A DNA stretch of 64,000 nucleotides. Origin: Streptomyces populi. GTDB lineage: Bacteria > Actinomycetota > Actinomycetes > Streptomycetales > Streptomycetaceae. This document shows positions 17,640 to 25,832 of this stretch, piece by piece (the stretch's first letter is position 1; every line of letters begins with the position of its first letter). The stretch covers positions 62,001 to 126,000 of the forward strand of contig NZ_KZ626847.1 of NCBI RefSeq assembly GCF_002911015.1, in the 5' to 3' direction. A program made the position numbers and the translations under genes. The notes below the pieces were generated by a model. It was not told the origin of the DNA. It ran no database searches and saw only the letters and a program-made list of their open reading frames with translations.

Positions 17640-18305
17640 GTGGTGGAACACGATGCTCTGCATGTCGTCCGTGATGCCTACGACGCTGTCGCTTCCGAGT
17701 ACGCGCGGCTGTTCCGGGACGAGTTGGGTCAGAGACCCTTGGACCGGGCGATGTTGGGCGTCTTCGCCGAAGCCGTCAGGGCCGGTGGGGGCGGTCAGGT
17801 CGCCGACCTGGGGTGCGGGCCCGGTCATGTCACCGCCCATCTCGCCGGTTCGGGGCTCGACGTGTTCGGTGTCGACGCCTCTTCCGAGATGGTCGAGCTG
17901 GCCCGTCAGGCCTGTCCGGACCTGCGGTTCGAGGTGGGCACGATGGCCGCGCTGGACATCGCCGACGGCGCGCTGGACGGTGTGCTCTCGCGCTGGTCCA
18001 TCATTCACACCGCGCCACACGAACTCCCCGGCGTGCTGGCGGAGTTCCATCGGGTGCTGGCGCCCGGAGGGCACCTTCTGGTCGGCTTCTGGGGCGGCGA
18101 CGACCCCTCCCGGCCCACGCAGGTCTTCGACCACGCGGTCACGCCGGCCCACCGGTGGCGGCCCGATCACCTTTCCGCGATGCTGCGCGAGGCCGGGCTG
18201 GACGAGGTGGCCCGGATGATCCGTGAGCCTCAGCCCACCGACCGGCGGCAGTTCCAGGAGGTCCATCTGCTCGCGCGCAAGGACGCCGTACCGACGGCGG
18301 ACTGA
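17640..18305 (+). CDS. SAM-dependent methyltransferase (class I)
   Basis: About 221 residues. The SAM-binding motif I is VADLGCGPGHVTAHLAGSGL (about 58), motif II is VFGVDASSEMVELAR, and the post-motif DGALDGVLSRWSIIHT is followed by FHRVLAPGGHLLVGFWGG. This is the methyltransf_11/25 type acting on small molecules; the substrate is not predictable. Two consecutive GTG codons (17640, 17643) can start; AAGGCGG lies upstream at about 17620. The gene follows the SUKH gene by 43 bases and could be co-transcribed. Confidence 0.85.
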   Translation: MVEHDALHVVRDAYDAVASEYARLFRDELGQRPLDRAMLGVFAEAVRAGGGGQVADLGCGPGHVTAHLAGSGLDVFGVDASSEMVELARQACPDLRFEVGTMAALDIADGALDGVLSRWSIIHTAPHELPGVLAEFHRVLAPGGHLLVGFWGGDDPSRPTQVFDHAVTPAHRWRPDHLSAMLREAGLDEVARMIREPQPTDRRQFQEVHLLARKDAVPTAD

Positions 18306-19146
18306 CGGTACGTCGCTCGACGGTGATGCGGAACGGATGCCCTGCCGGGTCGGGGGTCGTCCTGTCGGCGGCGACGAGGGACCGTCAGCTCACCGGCACC
18401 GGTGCGGATCGAGGCTCCGCCGATCCGCGGCCCGGCCGACCTGGCCGCGGCCGACGCTCTCCGTGTCGAGTCCGCTCCGGAAGGTGACCGCCCCCTCGCT
18501 GTCGTCCCCGTCCCGGCCGCGGCACCCTGCCCGACGTCGCGCCGGCCCCCTCGGCGCCCGGTGCCGCCGCCGGTGTGCATCGACGTGACCGGGCCGGCGT
18601 CCGGCCGGTCGTTCGGTGCGTGGGTCCGGTACGCCGGCACCGCTTTCGCCGTCGTGCCCGTCACCGCCGGGGCGCCCCCCGGACCTCGCCCCCCGGGCGC
18701 GCCGATCCGCTCCACGCCCTGGGCGCCCCCCCGCGTGCCACGCCGGGCCCGGTGCTCCGCCGCGTACGGCCCGGCCGGGGCACGTGCTCGCCCGGGTCCT
18801 GAGCGCCGCCGCGGGCGAGGCCCGAGCCGCTCCGTGGTCCGCCGACCGACGCCCGTCCTGGCCGCCGCCGTGGTGACGGCCCGGATCCGGCACCCGGCCG
18901 GCAGCGGTGTGGCCGGTTGCACATCCGCCGTCGGAGCGGAAAACGGCCGGCGTCGAAGAGCCTTCTTCTCGGCGCCTGTTGGGCCCGAGCGAGGCTCGGG
19001 GAACGGCCTCGCGCCCGCCCGGTCGAGGCCTGTCGGGCGTCCGGAGGGGCCGTGGACGTCCCGAGCTGGACGGGAGGGGGCCGTGAGGCCCGTACACTCG
19101 GCAACCGCCTCCGTTTCCGGCGCGAGGCCCCGACAGGAAGGACGCG
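18306..19146. other. Gene-poor region, 0.84 kb
   Basis: I see no gene with acceptable start, codon use and family sequence on either strand. A minus-strand trace VAADRTTPDPAGHPFRITVE (about 18315-18375) resembles the end of VOC proteins and may be a relic. The rest is extremely GC-rich. The right end carries the promoter and AGGAAGGA ribosome site of the small gene at 19147. Confidence 0.5.
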
Positions 19147-19353
19147 TTGTCCGTGTTCCAGGAAGCCCCGATCTACCGCCAGCTCGTCGCCGAGCGCGGT
19201 GACATCCCCGCGCAGGTCCGAGGTGAGGCCGAGCGGATCAAGAGCGACCTGCAGCGGGTGATGCCTCCCCTCCGGACCTCGGCGCCCGCCGCGGCCGAGC
19301 CCGTCTGGTCCGGCGCCCCCGCCGGCCTGGCGCTCCCGCCCGGCGCACAGTAG
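19147..19353 (+). CDS. Small conserved-looking Streptomyces protein, 68 aa
   Basis: The start is TTG 19147, justified by AGGAAGGA five bases before it; GTG 19153 is the alternative. The first 40 residues (MSVFQEAPIYRQLVAERGDI, then PAQVRGEAERIKSDLQRVM) form a helical, charged module. The remaining tail is Pro/Ala-rich and probably disordered. I do not know a function. The well-formed ribosome site, the coding bias and the terminator directly after it support a real gene. Confidence 0.7.
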   Translation: MSVFQEAPIYRQLVAERGDIPAQVRGEAERIKSDLQRVMPPLRTSAPAAAEPVWSGAPAGLALPPGAQ

Positions 19354-19403
19354 GGCTGACCCGCCTCCTCCGCGGTCGGCCTCGTTTCCGGCCGGCACGA
19401 CCG

Positions 19404-19428
19404 TCCCGGAAGCCTCCGGCTTCCGGGA
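19404..19428. terminator. Terminator between convergent genes
   Basis: A perfect 11-base inverted repeat, TCCCGGAAGCC-TCC-GGCTTCCGGGA, lies between the small gene at 19147 and the convergent deacetylase gene. It can serve both strands. Confidence 0.75.
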
Positions 19429-19495
19429 TCAGAACGAACCGGACCCTTCTCTCCCGTCGGCCCTCGTGAGCCGACGGCGGGCCCGGCTCCCGGGT

Positions 19496-20266
19496 TCAGC
19501 GCACCGGGAAGCCGAACGTGTGGCCCTGCTCCTTGAGCCAGGGGAGGATCCTGCGCAGGGCCTCGACGGTCTGGGAGCGGTCGCCGCCCGCGTCGTGGAA
19601 GAGGATCGTCGGGCCGTTCGGCGACTCCCGCTCGACGGTGGCGACGACGGCGTCCGTGCCCGGCCGCTCGAAGTCCTTGGAGTCCACGTTCCAGCCCAGC
19701 GGCCGCATGCCCCGGGAAGCGGCCAGCTTGCGGCTGTACGGGGTGAAGGCCCCGCCGGGCGCCCGGTAGTACATGGGTCGCACGCCCCCGGACGCCTTGG
19801 TGATCATGCGTTCGGCGTCGAGTATCTGCTGCGACTGGTACGCCTCCGGCTTCTTGTCCATGGCGGTGTTGTGCGACACGGAGTGGTCACACAGCCGGTG
19901 TCCCGCCGCGACCACCTTCTTCACCAGGTCCGGGTGGGCCTGCGCCTGCGTTCCGACCATGCAGAAGGTGGCCTTCACCCCGTACTCGCGCAGCACGTCC
20001 AGCACCTGAGGGGTCCACGCGGGGTCGGGGCCGTCGTCGATGGTGATGTTGACGCCGTGCGCGCCCTTGTCCGAGGCGTGCGCGATGGTCACCGCCACCG
20101 GCTTGGCGCGGTCCGCGTCGGCCGACGCGGACGGGCGCGGCGTCGAGGGGTGTACGGCACCGGCCTGCGCGGTCCACACCGAGGCCCCGGCGGCGAGCAG
20201 GGTCACCCCGAGTGCCGCCCCGGCCACCTTGCCGTACCAGCCCCGCTTGCTGCCGTGCCGTGCCAT
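19496..20266 (-). CDS. Secreted polysaccharide deacetylase (NodB domain, CE4)
   Basis: A 256-residue protein with a signal peptide (RHGSKRGWYGK, then VAGAALGVTLLAAGASVWTA, cleavage after QAGA). The NodB domain shows motif 1 as NITIDDGPDP, motif 2 as HRLCDHSVSHNT (metal-binding His pair), motif 3 as YYRAPGGAF, motif 4 as GWNVDSKDF and motif 5 as ILFHDAGGD. All metal and catalytic residues of family CE4 are kept. It probably removes acetyl groups from peptidoglycan or chitin outside the cell. The start is ATG 20266; the longer upstream frame has no signal-peptide logic. Confidence 0.9.
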   Translation of the reverse strand: MARHGSKRGWYGKVAGAALGVTLLAAGASVWTAQAGAVHPSTPRPSASADADRAKPVAVTIAHASDKGAHGVNITIDDGPDPAWTPQVLDVLREYGVKATFCMVGTQAQAHPDLVKKVVAAGHRLCDHSVSHNTAMDKKPEAYQSQQILDAERMITKASGGVRPMYYRAPGGAFTPYSRKLAASRGMRPLGWNVDSKDFERPGTDAVVATVERESPNGPTILFHDAGGDRSQTVEALRRILPWLKEQGHTFGFPVR

Positions 20267-20565
20267 GTCCGCCCCGCTCTCACGCAGTTCCCCGGTCGCC
20301 TCCCGACCACCTGGCAGGACGAGCGACGGCGCCCGGAGGATCCGTCTGTTACAGATCACGGACAATTTCGAGAGGGAACGGGGACAACTCGGCGGGGAGC
20401 GGCGGGAGACGGGGGCCGGCGCCACTCCCGGCACCGGTGGCCCGATGCCTCGCTCCCGGAGGCGCGAGCCGCACCGCACCGCTCATGAGCGCAACCTGTT
20501 TTTCTTTCAACATGACCGGGAACAAAGGCAGTTGAGCTGCGAGATTCCCCTGCTACGGTGGCCCG

Positions 20566-21000
20566 ATGTCATCCGTCAAGCAGTTCCAGGTCACCTTCGA
20601 CTGCAAGGAGCCCGAGCGCGTCGCCCGCTTCTGGTGCGAGGTCCTCGGGTACGTCGTGCCGCCGCCGCCGGCCGGGTTCGACACGTGGGACGAGTTCACG
20701 CTCTCGCAGCCGCCCGAGACCCGGGGCTCGTGGTTCGCCTGCGTCGATCCGTCGGGCGTCGGCCCGCGGCTGTACTTCCAGCGTGTGCCCGAAGGAAGGG
20801 TCGTCAAGAACCGGGTGCATCTCGACGTGCGGGTCGGCACCGGACTCGTGGGGGAGGAGCGCCTGGCCGTGCTCGAGGCCGAATGCGCACGGCTGGTCGC
20901 GCTCGGCGCGGTCCACGTGCAGACGCTGTTCGCCGATGACGAGAACGAGTCCTGCATCCCGATGCAGGACATCGAGGGCAACGAGTTCTGTCTCGACTGA
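20566..21000 (+). CDS. VOC-family protein (Glyoxalase_6 type)
   Basis: A 144-residue protein with a Glyoxalase_6-like duplication of half domains. It starts VKQFQVTFDCKEPERVARFW and continues CEVLGYVVPPPPAGFDTWDE. The second half contains LYFQRVPEGRVVKNRVHLDV (the KNR.H.D family hallmark) and ends MQDIEGNEFCLD. The His in RVHLDV and the Glu in GNEFCL are likely metal ligands. The substrate is unknown. The start is ATG 20566 with a weak GGTGG. It is divergent from the deacetylase across a 299-base promoter region that is AT-richer near 20490-20530. Confidence 0.88.
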   Translation: MSSVKQFQVTFDCKEPERVARFWCEVLGYVVPPPPAGFDTWDEFTLSQPPETRGSWFACVDPSGVGPRLYFQRVPEGRVVKNRVHLDVRVGTGLVGEERLAVLEAECARLVALGAVHVQTLFADDENESCIPMQDIEGNEFCLD

Positions 21001-21348
21001 GAGGCCGCGTTCCGGACAAGTGCGACAGGTGGGGCGGTCGGCGACGACGCCTCACCACCGGTCGGCCGGACCGTTACCGTGGTGTGATCAAGGTCGTCCG
21101 GCGCCGTACGGAGGGCCGCGGTCCGCCCGCGGGGCACCGGCTCCGCGAGCGACGGGCGGCGGCGGGTCCGGCGACTCCCGGGCCCGGCAAGCGAGTTCGG
21201 ATCTCCGCCCCCGACCCGGCGAAAGCGCCTCGCGCGAGCGGCCCGCGGCCTCCCTGCCGCCCGTACCGACCCGAGCTCCGCCTATCAAGAGAAATTCCTG
21301 TTCACAGGGCTTTCGCAGGACCTTCACACTGCCCTATCTTCTCCATCC
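21001..21348. other. Upstream region of the GH5 gene
   Basis: About 350 bases without a gene. The last 40 bases contain a candidate promoter that would give a leaderless message (separate entry). Nothing else is recognisable. Confidence 0.5.
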
Positions 21349-21349
21349 A
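21312..21349 (+). promoter_or_regulatory. Candidate leaderless promoter of the GH5 gene
   Basis: TATCTT at 21335-21340 fits a -10 box. TTCGCA at 21312-21317 lies 17 bases upstream as a weak -35. Transcription starting about eight bases after the -10 would begin at or next to A21349, the start codon. No ribosome site precedes the ATG, which agrees with leaderless translation. Confidence 0.4.
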
Positions 21350-23940
21350 TGCTCCCAGCCGATGATCAGAGCGGCGGCCGTCGGCTTGCCCGCATCGCGT
21401 CCTTCGCCACCGTGGTCGTCCTCGCGGTCCTCTGCGCCGTCCTCGGCCTTGCCGACGGGACCGGACTGTTCGCCCCGGAGAACTGGCTGGACGCGGGTTT
21501 CCTGCCCGGCAACGCGACCAGCCCGGCGTGGGCCACGGTGGTGTTCCTGCCCCTGCTGATCGGCGGCAGCGCGGTGGCCGTCCACCGGGTGGTGCGTGCC
21601 GCGGCTCCCGGGGCGAAGGCGCGTTGGGTCCTCGGCGCCGTCTGGGCGAGCCTGGTCCTCGTGGCGGTCCTGGCCAAACTGGCCTACAGCGTGCTGCTGC
21701 TGGCCGTCGCCGGACCGGCCGGGCTGCACATCTTCCCGACAGCCGGGGCGTTGCTCGGCGAGTGCGGGCTCACCGGTGCGAAGTACGCCGTGTTCGGACC
21801 GCTGGTCGCGGGCGTGTCGGCAGCCGCGTACCGGATCGGCGTGTGGCGCCTGCGCCGTAGGGCGGACGAGAGCGGTGAGCCGGACGAGGGCCGCGAGAGC
21901 GGCGAGTCCGCCGCAGAGGCCCCGGGCGCCGACATCAACGAGATCGCCGGGTTCGCGTGGCTGCCCGCCGGTGCCGCCGTGGCGCTCCACGCGGGCACCG
22001 GCATGTTCGCCTGGGCCGCCGGCCCGATACCCGGCGGCCTCGGCGTGGCCACGCTGATATCCGGCGTCGCCACCGTGCTCGCCGGTATCGGGCTCTGGCG
22101 CCGGGTGGTGTCGCCCGGACTCACCCACGCCGGTACCGGGGTGACCCTGTGGTCGCTCGCCACGACGCTCACCGCGGCGGGAGCCCTCGGGTTCGTGCCC
22201 CTGTGGCTGATCGACGCGGGCCTGAACGGATTCGGCGGAGCCCTGTTCCCGGTCGCGTCCGCGCTCACGAGGGTCGCGGAGGGCGTGGCCGCGGGCGTGT
22301 GCGCCGGCGTCGTCTGCGTGCCCTGGGTCGCGGAAATGGCGTGGAGGCGACGGCGGGAGCCCTCGGCCGAGCGCGGCGGCCTGGCCCGCGCCGTCCGGTG
22401 GGCGCCGCCGGTCGCGATCGCCGCGGTGCTGGCGCTCGCCGCGGGCACCCTGGCACCGGGACCGGCGACGGAGGTCGCCTCCGTCGCCGCGCCCACGCAG
22501 ACCGCCGGCGGCGACCGCGACGAGTTGCTGCCGCTGACCGTGTTGCGTCGCGAGGGACAGGACCCGGTGATCGGCGACAGCACGGGACGCCAGGTGCTGC
22601 TGCGCGGTGTGAACGTCAACCAGCTCATCGACTACGGGCAGCCCGACCCGGCCAAGCCGACGGTGTGGCCGCTGAAGGACTCCGACTACGCCCAGATGGC
22701 ACGGTACGGGTTCGACGTCCAGCGGCTGGCCCTGTCCTGGTCGGCCCTGGAGCCGAAGCGGGGCGAGTTCGACGAGGGTTATCTGGAGCGGGTGCGCACC
22801 GCCGTCCGGCAGGCCGCCGCCCACGGGATCCACACCGTCCTCGACATGCACCAGGACACGTACTCGAAGTACGTCAGCGCCGCGCCGGGCACCCGCTGCC
22901 GCGCCAACGCCTCACCGGAGTTCGGCAACGACGGCGCCCCCGAGTGGGCGACCCGCACCGACGGCGCCAAGGCCTGCGGCTTCCTCGGCCGCGACCTCGC
23001 GCCCAATGTGCAGCAGGCGTTCACCAACCTCTACGACGACACCGACGGCATCGGCACCGAGTTCGCCCGTGCCTGGGGCCGGCTCGCCAGGACGTTCGCG
23101 GACGAGCCCGCCGTCGCCGGCTACGACCTGCTCAACGAGCCCGGCCCCGGAAACGCCCCGGGCGTCACGTCCTCGATCCTGCTCGGACGCCTCTACCAGC
23201 AGGCGATCACCTCGATCCGCGCCGCGGAGTCGAAGGTGCCCGGCGGCTTCCACCACCTGGTGTTCTTCGAGCCCTCGATCCTCTGGTCGGGCCTGGGCTT
23301 CGACACCACCCCGCCGGCCGGGTTCTCCGACGACCCCCTGCTCGTCTTCTCGCCCCACCTGTACAGCGAGTCGATCACCATGGACCAGGGCCTGGGCGTC
23401 ACCCTGACCTCGATCGAGCAGGGCTACACCACCGCCGAGCGCACCGCCCGGGCGTACGGGGCACCCCTGTGGTCGGGCGAGTGGGGATGGTTCGGGGAAC
23501 CCGACGACTTCCACGCCCGGTTCGACCGCTTCCTGGAGCGGCAGAACAGCGACATGCTCGGATCGGCGATCTGGGTCTGGAAGAAGGCCTGCGGCGATCC
23601 GCAGAACGACCCGGCGGCCACCACCTCGGGCGGCGGCGTCGTGCTCCACACCTGCCCCGAGGGTGAGCCGCTGGCGAGTCCGGCCTTCGAGATCACGGCA
23701 CTGTCCCAGGCGTACCCGCGCAGCGCCCCCGGCCGTCTGAACTCCCTGAAGTCCTCCCTCACCGAGCGGGACCTGCGGCTGGCGGGCTCCGGGACGGGCA
23801 CCCTGGACGTGTGGGTCCCCGGCCCGGCCCGCCCGGAGGCCGAGGGCGGCGGCCTCACCGGCATCCGGCTGGAGCGGCAGCCCGGCGGCTGGCGGCTCAC
23901 CGCGCACACCTCCGGCCGGTACACCCTGCGCGTGGCGTAG
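21349..23940 (+). CDS. GH5 glycosidase (endoglycoceramidase-like) fused to an N-terminal multi-span membrane domain
   Basis: An 863-residue fusion. Residues 1-385 hold about nine hydrophobic helices (first at about 13-35, last at about 362-382). An extracytoplasmic GH5 (alpha/beta)8 domain (about 395-765) and a small beta domain (about 775-863) follow. Catalytic residues are the acid/base E597 in DLLNEPGPG and the nucleophile E711 in LWSGEWGWFG. The segments LRGVNVNQL, DVQRLALSWSALEP and LDMHQDTYSKYVS are characteristic of endoglycoceramidase-like GH5 enzymes, which release glycans from glycolipids. Membrane anchoring beside a lipid-glycan cleaving domain suggests action at the cell surface on lipid-linked glycans. 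The substrate is inference. No ribosome site is visible. Confidence 0.88.
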   Translation: MLPADDQSGGRRLARIASFATVVVLAVLCAVLGLADGTGLFAPENWLDAGFLPGNATSPAWATVVFLPLLIGGSAVAVHRVVRAAAPGAKARWVLGAVWASLVLVAVLAKLAYSVLLLAVAGPAGLHIFPTAGALLGECGLTGAKYAVFGPLVAGVSAAAYRIGVWRLRRRADESGEPDEGRESGESAAEAPGADINEIAGFAWLPAGAAVALHAGTGMFAWAAGPIPGGLGVATLISGVATVLAGIGLWRRVVSPGLTHAGTGVTLWSLATTLTAAGALGFVPLWLIDAGLNGFGGALFPVASALTRVAEGVAAGVCAGVVCVPWVAEMAWRRRREPSAERGGLARAVRWAPPVAIAAVLALAAGTLAPGPATEVASVAAPTQTAGGDRDELLPLTVLRREGQDPVIGDSTGRQVLLRGVNVNQLIDYGQPDPAKPTVWPLKDSDYAQMARYGFDVQRLALSWSALEPKRGEFDEGYLERVRTAVRQAAAHGIHTVLDMHQDTYSKYVSAAPGTRCRANASPEFGNDGAPEWATRTDGAKACGFLGRDLAPNVQQAFTNLYDDTDGIGTEFARAWGRLARTFADEPAVAGYDLLNEPGPGNAPGVTSSILLGRLYQQAITSIRAAESKVPGGFHHLVFFEPSILWSGLGFDTTPPAGFSDDPLLVFSPHLYSESITMDQGLGVTLTSIEQGYTTAERTARAYGAPLWSGEWGWFGEPDDFHARFDRFLERQNSDMLGSAIWVWKKACGDPQNDPAATTSGGGVVLHTCPEGEPLASPAFEITALSQAYPRSAPGRLNSLKSSLTERDLRLAGSGTGTLDVWVPGPARPEAEGGGLTGIRLERQPGGWRLTAHTSGRYTLRVA

Positions 23941-23945
23941 TGGCC

Positions 23946-23988
23946 GCCGTCGGCCCGGCCCGCCTCGGGGGCGGACCGGGCCGACGGC
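23946..23988. terminator. Terminator between convergent GH5 and sigma factor genes
   Basis: Arms GCCGTCGGCCCGG and CCGGGCCGACGGC pair perfectly over 13 bases around a 17-base loop, six bases after the GH5 stop codon. Confidence 0.7.
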
Positions 23989-24037
23989 GCCGGGCACCGC
24001 GAGCGGAGGACGGCACGGGGGCCGGACGACCCGCGCG

Positions 24038-24976
24038 TCACCCCGTGGTCCAGCGCCGGAGTTTCTCGGGATTGCGCACCACCCAGATGTTCTTGATCCG
24101 GTCGCCCACGACCTCGAACGCGAACACCGTCACGGTGGTGCCGTCCTGCTGGGCCACCAGTCCCGGCCGGCCGTTGACGGTACGTTCCAGGAGCAGCATT
24201 CCGTCGGGCCTCCGGCGGGCGAGATCGACCCAGGCGTGCGCGATCCGCTCACCGCCCTCGATCGGGCGCAGGAAGGTCGAGGCGAGACCGCCGCCGTCGG
24301 CGGTCGCCGTGGCGTCGGGGTCGAGCAGACCGATGAGGGCCTCGATGTCCTTGGCCTCCCACGCCTTCTTGAAGGCGCCGACCACGTCGGTGTGCCGGCC
24401 CGCAGAGGTCGCGGAAGGCCGTGCGGCCCGGACCCGGCGGCGGGCCGAGGAGGCCAGCTGGCGGCACGCCCCCGGCGTACGGCCGACGATCTCGGCCACC
24501 TCGGCGAAGGGGTGGCAGAAGACGTCGTGCAGGACGAACGCGACGCGCTCGGCCGGGGTCATCGATTCGAGCAGGACCAGGAACGCCAGGCTGACCGACT
24601 CGTCCAGGGTGACCCGGTCCGCCGGGTCCACGGCCGCACCCCCCTGCCGCCCGCCGACCCACTCCGCGCCCCCGGGCAGCGGCTCGGGAATCCACTCGCC
24701 CACGTAGGTCTCCCGCCGGGCTCGTGCCGAGCCGAGCACGTTGAGGCAGACACGGCTCGCGACCGTCGTCAGCCAGGCGCCGGGGGACTCGATGGCGTCC
24801 TGCTGCTGCCGGGACATGGCGTACCAGCGGGTGTACGTCTCCTGGACGGCGTCCTCGGCCTCGGTCAGGGACCCCAGCAGCCGGTAGGCGAGATCGAGCA
24901 GGTGACGCCGCTCGCTCATCACCGCGTCCAGGCTCGGATCGGGGCGGCCGTGCCCCGGGTCGGATCGGGTGGTCAT
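24038..24976 (-). CDS. ECF41-type sigma factor with SnoaL-like C-terminal extension (SigJ-like)
   Basis: A 312-residue sigma factor. Region 2 contains LLDLAYRLLGSLTEAEDAVQETYTRW (about 29-54) and region 4 has MTPAERVAFVLHDVFCHPFAEVAEIVGRTPGACRQL (about 137-172). Residues 200-312 form a SnoaL-like domain (VVGAFKKAWEAKDIEALIGL ... VVRNPEKLRRW). This fused domain replaces a separate anti-sigma factor in the ECF41 group. The start is ATG 24976 with GAGGGAG. The promoter region faces the LUD gene and carries two matching ECF41-type promoters, so it probably activates itself and the LUD gene. Confidence 0.92.
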   Translation of the reverse strand: MTTRSDPGHGRPDPSLDAVMSERRHLLDLAYRLLGSLTEAEDAVQETYTRWYAMSRQQQDAIESPGAWLTTVASRVCLNVLGSARARRETYVGEWIPEPLPGGAEWVGGRQGGAAVDPADRVTLDESVSLAFLVLLESMTPAERVAFVLHDVFCHPFAEVAEIVGRTPGACRQLASSARRRVRAARPSATSAGRHTDVVGAFKKAWEAKDIEALIGLLDPDATATADGGGLASTFLRPIEGGERIAHAWVDLARRRPDGMLLLERTVNGRPGLVAQQDGTTVTVFAFEVVGDRIKNIWVVRNPEKLRRWTTG

Positions 24977-25017
24977 GGTGCCGACAGCTCCCTCGGTCGC
25001 ATGTGCTCTCACCGGTA

Positions 25018-25046
25018 CGACAGGACAGCGCACCGGAATGTGAGGC
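25018..25046 (-). promoter_or_regulatory. ECF41-type promoter of the sigma factor gene
   Basis: Read on the minus strand: GCCTCACA, 16 bases, TGTCG. The same -35/-10 arrangement with identical spacing occurs in the divergent LUD promoter. It resembles the ECF41 consensus (TGTCACA-N16-CGTC) as I recall it. Confidence 0.65.
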
Positions 25047-25095
25047 CGGAGCGCCGCCCCACATCCGGCCGGACCGGAGCCGCGCCTCACATTCC
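25035..25095. repeat. 12-bp inverted repeat formed by the two back-to-back promoters
   Basis: GGAATGTGAGGC (25035-25046) and GCCTCACATTCC (25084-25095) are perfect reverse complements 37 bases apart. They are the two divergent -35 regions with four downstream bases. Confidence 0.85.
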
Positions 25096-25112
25096 GCGGG
25101 GCTGTGCTGTCG
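25084..25112 (+). promoter_or_regulatory. ECF41-type promoter of the LUD gene
   Basis: GCCTCACA at 25084-25091, 16 bases, then TGTCG at 25108-25112. This is the mirror copy of the sigma factor's own promoter. The ATG of the LUD gene lies 50 bases downstream. Confidence 0.65.
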
Positions 25113-25162
25113 AACAGGTGAGACCGGCACATCATCCAGCGGACAGGAAGACCGGAGACACC

Positions 25163-25810
25163 ATGACTGCCCCGACACCTATGACACCGACGACAACGAC
25201 GACACCGTTCACCGCCCCGGCGACCGACGAGCGGCTGGAACGGGTGGCCGCCGCGCTCAAGGAGAGGAACTTCGACGTAGAGATCCTCGACGACGCCGCC
25301 GCGGCACGGACCCGCGTCAAGGACCTGATTCCCGCGGGCAGCTCGGTGTTCACCGCGGCCAGCGAGACCCTCCGCCTGTCCGGCATCGACGAGGACATCA
25401 ACGACAGCGGCCGGTACGACTCCGTCAAAGTGCGCGGGCTGACCATGGACCGCGCCACCCGGATGGCCGAGATATGGCGGATGCTCGCCTGCCCCGACGC
25501 CGTGGTGGGCAGCGTCTGCGCGGTCACCGAGACCGGCTCCCTCGTGGCCGCCTCGGCCAGCGGCAGCCAACTGCCCGCCTACGCGGGCGCCGCGCCCCGC
25601 GTGATCCTGGTGGTCGGCGCGCAGAAGGTGGTGCCCGATCTGAGGACCGCGCTGCGCCGCGTCGACGAGCACTGCGTCCCGCTGGAGGACGAGCGCGCCA
25701 GGCAGGTCTACGGAGTGCCCGGCGCGCTCAACCGCCTCCTCGTCCTCAACGCGGAACCCCGGCCGGGACGCGCCACCGTCCTGCTGCTCCGTGAAGCGAT
25801 CGGATTCTGA
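25163..25810 (+). CDS. LUD-domain protein (LutC/YkgG type)
   Basis: A 215-residue single LUD domain after a Thr/Pro-rich, probably disordered N-terminus (about 1-22). Typical elements are VAAALKERNFDVEILDDAAA, RVKDLIPAGSSVFTAASETL, ACPDAVVGSVCAVTETGSLV and RVILVVGAQKVVPDLRTALR. LutC-type proteins take part in lactate oxidation with iron-sulfur partners. No lutA/lutB genes are nearby, so this solitary LUD protein may do something else under ECF41 control. The start is ATG 25163 with GGAG six bases upstream. It is convergent with the huge GH92 gene, only 22 bases away. Confidence 0.88.
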   Translation: MTAPTPMTPTTTTTPFTAPATDERLERVAAALKERNFDVEILDDAAAARTRVKDLIPAGSSVFTAASETLRLSGIDEDINDSGRYDSVKVRGLTMDRATRMAEIWRMLACPDAVVGSVCAVTETGSLVAASASGSQLPAYAGAAPRVILVVGAQKVVPDLRTALRRVDEHCVPLEDERARQVYGVPGALNRLLVLNAEPRPGRATVLLLREAIGF

Positions 25811-25832
25811 AGCACCAGGAGGCTTTCCGCGG

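Noticed and set aside
18315..18375. VOC-like remnant ending DPAGHPFRITVE
   Set aside because: Only one short stretch resembles the family, too little to call a pseudogene.
18402..19202. A 266-codon plus-strand frame in the gene-poor region
   Set aside because: Pro/Arg/Ala-rich with no motif, no ribosome site and overlap with the well-supported small gene at 19147.
20267..20565. A c-di-AMP riboswitch before the deacetylase gene
   Set aside because: Cell-wall hydrolase genes of Streptomyces can carry one, but I could not find its conserved blocks here.
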